Under the pieces are notes generated by a model. The model made no database searches. It was not told where the DNA came from and saw only the letters and a program-made list of their open reading frames with translations. A program made the translations under genes and the position numbers. Below are positions 53,086-62,414 of a DNA stretch of 64,000 nucleotides, in pieces; within the stretch, counting starts at the first letter, position 1, and every line of letters starts with the position of its first letter. The DNA comes from Halocaridina rubra (taxonomy: Eukaryota > Arthropoda > Malacostraca > Decapoda > Atyidae), in contig JAXCGZ010015147.1 of the NCBI GenBank assembly GCA_037179515.1, positions 1 through 64,000 of the forward strand, in the 5' to 3' direction.

Positions 53086-55176
53086 TGATTACCTAATTGT
53101 GATTACCTAATTGTGTTTACGGGAAAGAGCCCAAAGCTCGTATCTTCCCGTCTCCTGATCGGTTCCATTTTTAGACTTAGTGATACTTATCATACCTGTC
53201 CTTAAAACTATGGATTGAGGTAGCATTAACTACCTCCTCGCTTAGCGAATTCCAATTATCAACTACTCTTACACTGAAAAAGTATTTCCTTACATCCTGC
53301 AAACAAGTTTTCTTCCGAAGCTTCAAACTATGACCTCTAGTTCTAGAGCCAGCCATATCGAAATATCGATCCCTATCCACTCTATCATAACCATGAAGGA
53401 ATTTAAAGACTGTCACCATATCCCCCCTTACTCTTCTAGCTTCGAGTGATGGCAAGTCTAATTCCCTCAGCCTCTCATCATAGCCGAGATTGCGTATTTC
53501 TGGCACCAGTTTCGTGGCATGTCTTTGAACTTTTTCAAGCTTAGCTATGTGCTTTTTCAAGTGCGGATTCCAAAAGGGGGCTGCATATTCGAGTTTTGGC
53601 CTCACATAGGTTACATAAATATTTCTGAACATTTCCTTGTCCATGTGCCTGAAGGCTACCCTTACATTTGATAAGAATGCATATGCTGCCCTTACTACGC
53701 CATTTATATGTATTTCTGGAGACAAATCTGCCAATATGTTTACTCCTAGATCTCTCTCATTTTCTGTCTCCTGAAGTTGTACTCCAGCCACAGAGTAGTC
53801 AAGCTTGGGCCTTCTTGCACTTGTACCCATTCTCATTACCTTACATTTTGAGGTATTGAATTTCATTAGCCACTTTTCTGACCACTCATGCAGATTATTT
53901 AGATCCTCCTGAAGTTCTCTACCATTGTTCTCGTTTTTTACTTTCTTCACAATCTTTGCATCATCTGCAAACATATTCATGAATGAATTTACAGACTCTG
54001 GTAGGTCATTTACATATACAAGGAACAAAAGTGGCCCTAAAACTGAACCCTGTGGAACTCCACTACTAACTCTTCTCCATTCAGACACTGAGTGTCTTAC
54101 TCTAACCCTCTGTTCCCTTCCTTCTAAGTAAGTTTTTATCCATTCCAAGACATTTCCACCTATTCTAGCCATTGATTGCAGCTTCCTAATAAGTCTCCCA
54201 TGTGGAACAGTGTCAAACGCTTTCTGGAAGTCTAGGAATATGCAATCTGCCCAGCCCTCTCTTTCCTGTAAGATTTGGCTTACCTCATCATAAAATTCTA
54301 ATAAGTTTGTTACTGTTGATCTTCCTTCTCTGAAGCCATGTTGCCTCACTGACAAAAAGTTGAAGGATTCCAAGTGAAGAGAGATATGTTTCCTTAGTAG
54401 TTTCTCCATAACTTTGCAAACTATGCTGGTCAAGGAAACTGGTCTATAGTTCAGAGCCGTATCCCTCCTTCCCTTTTTGAAGATAGGTATCACATTTGCT
54501 TGTTTCCAGCATCTTGGAATCTCCCCCGACTCCAATGACTCCTTAAATATGATACTTAGTGCCACTGATATTGTGTTTGCGCATTTTTTAAGCACATGAG
54601 GGGATATGTCATCAGGACCTGTAGCTTTATGAACATCTAAATCCATCAGCGCTTTGCATACCTCTGTGGCTGTAAGGTTGATGTTCTCTAATACCGGCCC
54701 TTGAGCTTCTATCACTGCAATCTGAGGGGGTGGGGTATTTTCTACTGTAAATACTGACTGAAACTCCTTGTTCAATTCTTTGCAGATCTCTTCGTCCGTC
54801 TCAGTGATGCTTCCATCCGCTCTCTTTAGCCTTAAAACCTGTTCTTTTACCTTCAGTTTTCCTCTGATAAAGCTGTGGAAAAGCTTGGGATTTTCTTTCG
54901 CCTTCCTGGTGATGTCCCTCTCATAATCTTTCTCTGCCTCTCTCCTTTTACTTAGGTAGTCATTTCTTGCTCTTTTGTAGGTTTGCCAGGCATTTATGTT
55001 TTTTCTCCTCCTATACCTTTTCCAGCATTTGTCTCTCCACTCCTTAGCTCTTTTACACCCATTATCGAACCATTTCTCTCTGGCATGAATTACACCTACT
55101 TTGGTGACAGGTATGCAGCAATCTACAATCTTCCCATATTTCTCACAAAAGATGTCATACATTTCTTGTACAGATT
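53086..55176 (-). mobile_element. CR1-like LINE copy F (5' part separated by R1)
   Basis: The tail units begin at 53086 and the sequence reads leftward up to the NKSVQEMYD block at 55176. It stops exactly where the candidate R1 LTR end begins, so copy F was probably longer before R1 inserted. Confidence 0.88.
53177..55162 (-). CDS. LINE ORF2 reverse transcriptase (661 aa, open)
   Basis: Uninterrupted from MYDIFCEKYGKIVDCC through the basic linker and all RT blocks ([50 protein letters not shown]) to the family C-terminus. It is nearly identical to copy B over the shared part. It lacks the endonuclease because the upstream part is cut off by R1. Confidence 0.88.
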   Translation of the reverse strand: MYDIFCEKYGKIVDCCIPVTKVGVIHAREKWFDNGCKRAKEWRDKCWKRYRRRKNINAWQTYKRARNDYLSKRREAEKDYERDITRKAKENPKLFHSFIRGKLKVKEQVLRLKRADGSITETDEEICKELNKEFQSVFTVENTPPPQIAVIEAQGPVLENINLTATEVCKALMDLDVHKATGPDDISPHVLKKCANTISVALSIIFKESLESGEIPRCWKQANVIPIFKKGRRDTALNYRPVSLTSIVCKVMEKLLRKHISLHLESFNFLSVRQHGFREGRSTVTNLLEFYDEVSQILQEREGWADCIFLDFQKAFDTVPHGRLIRKLQSMARIGGNVLEWIKTYLEGREQRVRVRHSVSEWRRVSSGVPQGSVLGPLLFLVYVNDLPESVNSFMNMFADDAKIVKKVKNENNGRELQEDLNNLHEWSEKWLMKFNTSKCKVMRMGTSARRPKLDYSVAGVQLQETENERDLGVNILADLSPEIHINGVVRAAYAFLSNVRVAFRHMDKEMFRNIYVTYVRPKLEYAAPFWNPHLKKHIAKLEKVQRHATKLVPEIRNLGYDERLRELDLPSLEARRVRGDMVTVFKFLHGYDRVDRDRYFDMAGSRTRGHSLKLRKKTCLQDVRKYFFSVRVVDNWNSLSEEVVNATSIHSFKDRYDKYH

Positions 55177-55413
55177 TGTGGATCGGAGGTATTGTGTCCT
55201 AAGTCTATTAATATTTTGCTAGGGCAATATTAACTATAGAATAATACTGGGGCTTTATTCTTGAAGCTGATATAAACAAAAAAAGCCACTCATCCGGGTA
55301 TATATCAAAACAAGAGAATTAAATTCTATTTAATAGGAAATAAATACAAATAAGAAAGCAATCAGAATAAATAATAAGAAACAATAATAAATAATTATAC
55401 CTCAACTCTCACA
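55177..55413 (-). mobile_element. candidate 3' LTR of Gypsy element R1
   Basis: On the minus strand it begins TGTGAGAGTTGAGG directly after a purine tract and ends CCGATCCACA at the junction with LINE copy F. 237 bp, TG...CA. It contains AATAAAG near the middle. The 5' partner LTR is not in the window, so the boundaries are inferred. Confidence 0.55.
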
Positions 55414-55427
55414 TTTCTTTTTCTCAT
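55414..55427 (-). promoter_or_regulatory. polypurine tract of R1
   Basis: ATGAGAAAAAGAAA on the minus strand immediately before the candidate LTR. This is the expected position of the plus-strand primer in LTR retrotransposons. Confidence 0.6.
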
Positions 55428-55481
55428 AGAAAAAAAATCAACTTCTATTTTCAAAATATTCAAGTGGTTATAATTATAATA

Positions 55482-58400
55482 CTAGTTAGCTTTGAATATA
55501 TACCTACTTTGCAAATCTAACCGCTCTGGTGGTTTTATAGTTCTACCAGACCTACGAAGGGGTACTGGTTCTGGCAATGTCATGGGAGCATGCATGGAGT
55601 TATCAGAATTCTCAACTATGCTATTAGGATTTATAACATTGCTCTCTGGTTCTTTAATCACATCAGAACTTGATGTAAGAATAGTTGGAATAGAAGGCAA
55701 AATTGGCTTACAAGTACCACCATAATTCTGATTAGTACTGGGAAAATGCATTCTTCTACACTAGGAGTAAATCTAGGCATAAGTTGGTCTGATTGTCTTT
55801 TTCAAACTATATTTCCAAAATTTTTAAGTTGTACTTTGTAAATACAAACACCAAGTACTTTTAAGATATTACCTTCTAACCAAGGCTTACCTTGACCATA
55901 ATTTAAAAAAAAAAAACTGCTTCATCTACATTATATTCTGATTTTTCAAATTAACATTCTTTCTGCAGTGCCTCCTTTTTTTCTTGAGGTTTAATTTTTT
56001 CTACAGTTTCCCGAAAGTTACGGTTAAATATCATATCAGCAGGAGCCTTCCCAGTGGAGGAATGTACAGCTCTTCTGTGATTATACTACAACCTACATAC
56101 TCTGGTATTGATATCCCCATCAGTAAATTTTCTAAGACCATCTTTGAAAGTGTTTACTGCCCTTTCAGCTAAGCCGTTAGAAGAAGGGTTATAAGGAGTA
56201 GGTATAATGTGTTTAATGCCATTCTTCCTCAGGAAAAACTCCATATCCTCAGACACAAAATAAGGAGCATTGTCAGAAACAATTATTTCTGGCAATCCAA
56301 AATTACAAAAACTCTTCCTTAATTTAGCGATAGTTACTGCTGATGTGGTAGATCTAGTAACATGAACATCCAAAAATTTTGTGTGGGAATCTACATTTAT
56401 AAAAAAATAAGAGTTACCAATTGCAGCAGCGTAGTCTAAATGTAACCTACACCAAGGTTTCCCAGTTTCTGGCCAGGATAATACTGCTGACTATGGAGTC
56501 TGGAAATTTTAAAAACAAAGTTCACCAGATTTAGTTATTTCTGAAATGTCTTGGTCCAATTTGGGCCACCAAATCCAATTACGTGCTTCTGCTTTCATTG
56601 CATTGGTATCGTTATGACCTACATGCAGCTGTTCTAGAACTGTGCTGCGCATATCTGCAGGTATAATTACACAGCTCCGATTCAAAAGAACACCATCATA
56701 AATGCTTAAATCTGATTTGACAACAAAGTAATCAGACAATATTGGGTCATTAATCCAACCCAATTTCACACACTGAAAAAATTACTCAAAACTGGGTCAC
56801 TTCTAGTCAAACTCTTAAAATTTTCAAACAAAATGTTTTGATTACTCAAAGCTTCTATAACATGAACATATTCATTAGGGGTACTAGAATCCAAACTAGA
56901 ATCCAGCACTGGCAACCGACTGAGTGCTTCCATGACAACATTATCTTTTCTGACTTTAAAATTTATGTCATAATCGCACTGTGACAAAAGCAAAGCCCAT
57001 CGTTGCACTCTATTGTTTGCATTTACAGGTATCTGTTTGGTTCTACCAAACAATCCAAGTAATGGCTTGTCATCAGTTCTAAGAATAAATCTACGACCCA
57101 ATGAAAAATATTTAAATTTGCTTATATCATAGACCAAAGCCAGAGCTTCCTTGCCTAACTGGGAGTAATTTAATTCTGCAGATGATAACTTCTTACTAGC
57201 AAAATAGGCTGGTTTATTGATACCATGCATTTTCTGCATCAAAATGCAGCCAACGCCCACCGGAGATGCATCTACTTCTACAATTACTGGATTATTTCCA
57301 TCAAAATTAGCAAGAAATTCTGACTTGGATAACTCTGCTTTGACCTTACTGAAAGCATTAGCTTCTACAGATGATCATTTTAATTTGGCACCTTTCTTCA
57401 ACAAATCATATGAGGGAGACAAAGAACTAGAAATATTCTTTACAAATCTGCTATAGTAGGTAACCATACCCAAAAGGGATTGTACATCACTGACAGACTT
57501 TGGAGGGGGTGCTTCCAAAATAACTTCAAGGTTTTTGGGTAATGGTTTAATTCCATCACCAGCAATGACATAGCCTAAATACTCAAGAGAATCGGTATTC
57601 AAAACAGTTTTCTTTTTCTTTTTAGCTACATTGTGTCCCTCTAAACTTTGTCTAATCTTTCATCGTGCCCTTTTTATACTTGTCTTCCAATAAGAATATC
57701 ATCTAAAAAGGCTACAACACCCTCAATATTCATCAAAATCTGAGAAATTAATCTTTGAAAGATAGCTGGTGATGATGTCAAACCAAAAGGAAGTCTATTA
57801 TATTTAAAAAGACCTTTATGAGTATTTATTACTCTTGCCAACTACTGATAAAATCTCATCTACCCTTCGAAGTGGATATTTATCAAAAACATTGTTTTGA
57901 TTCAACTTTTTAAAATCTCCAAAAATCCTTATTGATTTCTTATCTGCTTTTAATACTGGAACAATGGGAGCCGCCCAATCACTAAATCTTACTGGCTCTA
58001 TAATGTCATCAGAAACCAATTTATCTAAAGTATTCTCTGCGAATTTCTTATAATAAAATGGCACTGTTCTAGCCTTCTGAAATTTTGGTACTGCATTACC
58101 TTTAAGATATTATGTTATTATTGTCAACAACATAAAATCCATGTCTTATACTAAAACCACTATAAAGAACATTCACATAAACTTTACCCATGACATTATT
58201 ATTACTGTTTCCATAAACTTTTAGTTTTTTATTACAATTCTGCATAGGTAAAGCTAAGCATTGAATCCACTTGCAACCTAAAGAAACTCCAGCAAAACTA
58301 CCAACTTCATACGGAATTTTTTACCATTTAAGTATAAATTAATCTTGGTTCATACAGCAGGGTTATTTTCTACACTCAAAATCCTGTTTTCTTTCCCCAC

Positions 58401-58920
58401 TGGAACAGATTCATGTAAACTTAATAACTGATTCAAATCACTATCTTCCTCAAGTAGGGTTTTTTTTTTTTTTTTAAAAGCTGCATTAGTTTTTTCTTAA
58501 CCTTTTTTTTTAATTTTTCTGACAAAGTGGTATGGCTGTTTTTTTTCGTCACCATACTTTTGGTTCTCGGAACTCTGAGAAAACTTAGAACCCTGGGAAA
58601 TTTCCTTATTAAAACGACAAACTTTTTCCAAGTGTCCTTTTTTGTTACACATTGAAAACGACAATCCCCACTATGGTGAGGGTAACCACAATGTCGGCAA
58701 CTTGCCTCTTTTCTACCATTGGGAGTAGGAGTAGGCCTATTTGAATTAATATTCAAAGCATTCACTTGAGTAAGAAGTTTTTCACCACAAAAAGCTTTTT
58801 CAAATTTTAATATTCTGTCCAATGTGGCAGAAGTCATAGTTTGCAAGTTCAGATTTTCAGCTGCTATTTTTAGGAAAATATACTTCTGATTCAATAGCCA
58901 TAAACAATTGTACAGTCTTT
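55482..58920 (-). pseudogene. R1 gag-pol, multiply disrupted
   Basis: Gag has KIAAENLNLQ and a first knuckle CRHCGYPHHSGDC. A second knuckle, CNKKGHLEKVC, is visible only one frame over, so a frameshift lies between them (near 58650). RT has DWAAPIVPV, RIFGDFKKLNQ, FLDD as the catalytic box (near 57705) and LEYLGYVI. RNase H has ALALVYDISKFKYFSLGR and DDKPL. Integrase has LHVGHND and WWPKLDQDI (one zinc Cys apparently replaced), the core HLDYA, DNAPYF and NGLAERAV. Stops and frameshifts separate most blocks. Confidence 0.87.
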
Positions 58921-59191
58921 GGCAAGTTCTCTGAGATCAACATTGTGACAGAGTGTTTCGCTCAATGTCAACAGAGGCTGTTAGATGCCTTATTAATTAA
59001 ATTAGTAACATAACTGTTATTTTCTAACTAAAAAAATTAATTCCCTCTAACATAACTGTTATTTTCTAACTAATAAAATAATTCCCACTTGACTTTCGCA
59101 GATTATGATTATTTGCAATTTGTATTTTAGCTTATAGCTAATTCTATAGTGTTTATTTACTCTTCTTGTACGTGTAGAAGTATAGCCCCAA

Positions 59192-59199
59192 TATAAAGG
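59192..59199 (+). promoter_or_regulatory. candidate TATA box in the R2 LTR
   Basis: TATAAAGG, conserved as TTTAAAGG in the solo LTR. If used, transcription would start near 59220, upstream of the intron-like segment. Confidence 0.4.
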
Positions 59200-59433
59200 C
59201 TGCTCCTATTTTTCTGCCTGCAACGGGCCAAGAAAATTAAAAAGAAACACAGAACCAGTAACCTAACTTTTCATTAGTATTCTCGTTTTATTTTATTTGC
59301 TTCCACTTGTTGCACCTAAAAATACTGTCTCTCCCTTGCATCTCTGCTATAATTGCCTGCCAGGGACCACCACTAAAATAATCCTTAAAATGAAATCAGA
59401 GCCAATTACTGCTCTAGGAATGTCTCCTACAGA

Positions 59434-59441
59434 TGACGTCA
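59434..59441 (+). promoter_or_regulatory. CRE-like palindrome in the R2 LTR
   Basis: TGACGTCA, a perfect CREB/ATF-type palindrome. It is not conserved in the solo LTR, so it may be coincidental. Confidence 0.25.
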
Positions 59442-59593
59442 CGAAGCACCACGAGGAGACGCTCTCTTTTGGCGCCGAGACTGCCCAGAGGCAACATCTC
59501 GCCTGGGTGGTCTAAGTTTATTTTAAATCATTTTACGTGGCATCTTCACAGGAATTCATCTAGCACAACAAGGAATTCATCTAGCACAACAAG

Positions 59594-60590
59594 GTGAGGG
59601 ATAGTGTATGGTAAAGCTCGTGGGTCAAGCAAATTGGTTTATTTTCGAGAATTAGTTACATTCGTTACTGGATAAATCTTATGGATTTCTATTCTCAGAT
59701 TCCATTCCCAGTCACACGAAATTTTGTAGATTACCACACTGGAATCTCACATGCCAAAGTTAATTCCTTAACCTGTAAATTACAGCTGATATATATTGCT
59801 GAGAAGTTTCTTTTCACTGAATGTGATAAACGAAAATCTCATCCTCTGAAGACTAGTTATGAGCCCGTAAAAATCTATCTCTCTTCCTAATAAATTCTAA
59901 TTTCATTTCACCCCTTTCTATCATCGTAAATAAAGTGTTTTTTTTTTTACTTCAAAAACTCGTCAATAAAGCTATTTGCCAAAAAGCCAAATTGCAAATA
60001 TTCAAAAGGTAATTTTTCCCAGTTGGCTATGCAAATATTTCTTGTTAACCACAATTTAATGAATGCATACCGTATTTATCTTGCTAATTCTTCATATGTT
60101 GGGGATAAAGTGTTTTGAGTTATAAGTTGCAAATACCTCAAAAAGTGTTTTGAGTTATAAGTTGCAAATACCTCAAAAGGTGGTTTTGCACCCTTTTTTT
60201 TATTGCAAAGTTCTTGATAACTAAAAGTGAATGAATACTGTATTTATCTCGTAGATTCTTCCTTTACCCTAAATAGAGTGTTTTACCATATTAATTTCAT
60301 ATCAGGAATAAGCATTGCAACTTTTGTGGTTGCCCACAATTTAAGGAATACATACAGTACTGTATTTGTCTTGCTTATTCTTCATTTGTTGTGAATATAT
60401 TATTTTCTTTAAAACCAGTAAAGAATTAATGTTTTGTATGCTATTATGGTAGCATAAATATTTCTGGTTAGCTGTGAATAACCTATATATATTCATCCAG
60501 TAGAATGACATTGGAAACTCATTATATGTGTGCTCATGCTTTCAGTTTCCCATTATAAACAGTGTGTCATTTCTGTTTCTGAAATTGCAG
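59594..60590 (+). other. candidate spliceosomal intron inside the LTR
   Basis: 997 bp. The donor AACAAG|GTGAGG and acceptor TTCTGAAATTGCAG|TG fit consensus. The sister LTR joins exactly AACAAG to TGTCCTG. The segment is A+T-rich, has an internal duplication of about 34 bp near 60113-60178, and has no recognisable coding content. Confidence 0.65.
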
Positions 60591-60961
60591 TGCCCTGTAT
60601 TCTACTCTGCCTGTGTGACAGAGGTAATCATCGAGTTGAGGCCAAAGTCTTGGCATACGTCCGTGGTGCCGGGAAACGAACTCATACTCACCTCCTCCGG
60701 GATTCGAGGCAGCATTTCATAAAGTTTAATTTGAGAAATTTAATTCAATTCTTTTAATGTCATTGCATTTCCAAAATTAAAAGAAGTTGAATTCTGAGTT
60801 TCATTTAACCGACTAATGGTATTGAAGATAGGGTGTTCAAGTACAAATATCTGTCCTGTCTGTTTATGAGCTCTTAACCGAGCTCGGTACTTTGAGTCCC
60901 CTTAGTAAAACAGAATCTTAACACTCTAGCATCATCATTTAAAACAAACCCCCACATAAAT

Positions 60962-60979
60962 TGGCGCCCGAACAGGGAC
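60962..60979 (+). promoter_or_regulatory. primer-binding site, tRNA-Lys type
   Basis: TGGCGCCCGAACAGGGAC lies five bases after the LTR. All 18 nt are complementary to the 3' end of a lysine tRNA of the kind many Gypsy elements and lentiviruses use to prime minus-strand synthesis. Confidence 0.93.
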
Positions 60980-62414
60980 CCGAAGAGACAGACTGATTTT
61001 ATAAATTTATTTTTATTTTGCTTTTTAACATTGCACATGAAACCCGATTACCATTGGCTTGATTATTGAAATGAATGAATCTTAAGCTGCACACGAAAAT
61101 TTTCGCGCTAGAAACGTTGCAGATAAGAAATTTTTCTTTGTTTTCAATATTAATTATGGTAACTAATATTTTCTTGTTTCCCATGTGGTAAACAATATTT
61201 CAGGAAATCTACATGAGATTATGTGGTAACAGACTTTAGAAATTTTGCATGACGAGAAGGCGTGTTATTTAAAATTTTATTTATTTGCGTGATAAGATTG
61301 AGTTTTAAAACATTCGTGTTTTATATATCCGTTAAAGGGTGATACTTGTTAGGAATTGTTTAATTTCCTTGGAATTAGGAATTGGGAGAAAGCATATTAA
61401 GTATTTCTGCTTATAATTGTGTTTTATATTCAAGCATTGACTGCTTATAGATTGGAAGAAAAACTTTGGTGTCATTTATCGAGCCTAGGCTAAGCCTTTC
61501 ATGTGTTTGAGTTGTCACATGAAAATAAATTTTCTCATTACTAGTAGAAATGTGTAATCTGGCTGCCTAGTAAGCTGTTAGCTTATCGTTGGTGTATTTT
61601 GCATAGGATCTGTGCCCTTTTTGGTAACACTTCAGAATTTTACATACGACATTTTATTTGCGGGTACTGCCATATACGCGCTCATACGCAGGCACGACCG
61701 CGATACTGTACTTGTTCGTATCACTTACGACATTTTATTTGTGGGTACTGCCATATATGCGCTCATACGCAGGCACGACCACTATACTGTACTTGATTGT
61801 ACTCTCAGGCACTGGGTGCTAGTCGGTAAAATTCGTTGTTACTCATTCCTTTCATTTGCACCATAACCGCAGGTACTGCCACGTATTGCTGTTAAGCAGG
61901 CACGACTGCCATTCTGTATTACCAGTGTTTCATGCACTGTTTTGCAACATATTGTTGCTGTTGCACTTGATTGTGTTGCTCATTCCTTTCATTTGCACGA
62001 TTACCGCAGGTACTGCCACGTATTGCTGTTAAGCAGGCACGACTGCCATTCTGTATTACCAGTGTTTCATACACTGTTTTGCAACATTTTGTTGCTGTTG
62101 CACTTGATTGTGTTGCTCATTCCTTTCATTTGCACGATTACCGCAGGTACTGCCACGTATTGCTGTTAAGCAGGCACGACTGCCATTCTGTATTACCAGT
62201 GTTTCATACACTGTTTTGCAACATTTTGCTGCTGTTGCACTTGATTGAATTTTGAGTCACTTTTATGGTGAGATTTTGAGATCACTTTTACGTTCAAGTT
62301 TGAACTGTGGTGTTGTGTGGTTCTTTCATTTTTTTTTCTACTACTGTATTGTAGAGATTTGTTTTTCTGTGTGGTTGTTTTGGCACTTCGTTATTGACTG
62401 TTCAGGAAACAAAC
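60980..62414 (+). other. R2 leader region
   Basis: About 1.4 kb between the PBS and the first ATG of the long frame, unusually long for a leader. It contains the repeats at 61645-62248 and no long open frame of its own in the gag direction. Confidence 0.7.
61645..62248 (+). repeat. leader repeats of R2
   Basis: Two units about 91 bp apart (TACGACATTTTATTTG at 61645 and 61736) are followed by three 137-bp units starting near 61867, 62004 and 62141 (CCGCAGGTACTGCCACG). All five share a core resembling GGTACTGCCA, about 15-20 nt, GCAGGCACGAC, so they are one repeat family in two period lengths. Confidence 0.85.

Larger units (their letters stand above)
55177..58943 (-). mobile_element. Gypsy-type LTR retrotransposon R1 (decayed)
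   Basis: Reads on the minus strand: gag (58943-58430), RT, RNase H, integrase, C-terminal tail, PPT, LTR. The order PR/RT/RH/IN is the ordinary Gypsy order, and the C-terminal RRSGRTIKPPERLDL tail resembles Mag/K02A2.6-like elements. Its gag N-terminus is cut at 58943 by R2. Confidence 0.88.
58944..60956 (+). repeat. R2 5' LTR with intron-like insertion
   Basis: 2,013 bp from TGTGACAGAGTG to CCCCCACA. Removing 59594-60590 leaves about 1,016 bp, matching the 953-bp solo LTR. A 21-bp unit is tandemly duplicated at 59551-59592, directly before the inserted segment; the solo LTR has it once. Confidence 0.9.

Noticed and set aside
37038..55222. Sixty- to hundred-codon frames opposite the LINE ORF2 copies, recurring with the same sequence
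   Set aside because: They recur only because the LINE copies are similar; they are antisense shadows of RT coding sequence.
60962..60979. Resemblance of the primer-binding site to that of lentiviruses
   Set aside because: The match is to a conserved lysine tRNA 3' end shared by many retroelements; the surrounding LTR and coding sequence are Gypsy-like, so no retrovirus is implied.
61599..62255. Open frames in the R2 leader as a gag-upstream protein
   Set aside because: The frames are short, lie in different frames of the same tandem repeats, and show no gag features.
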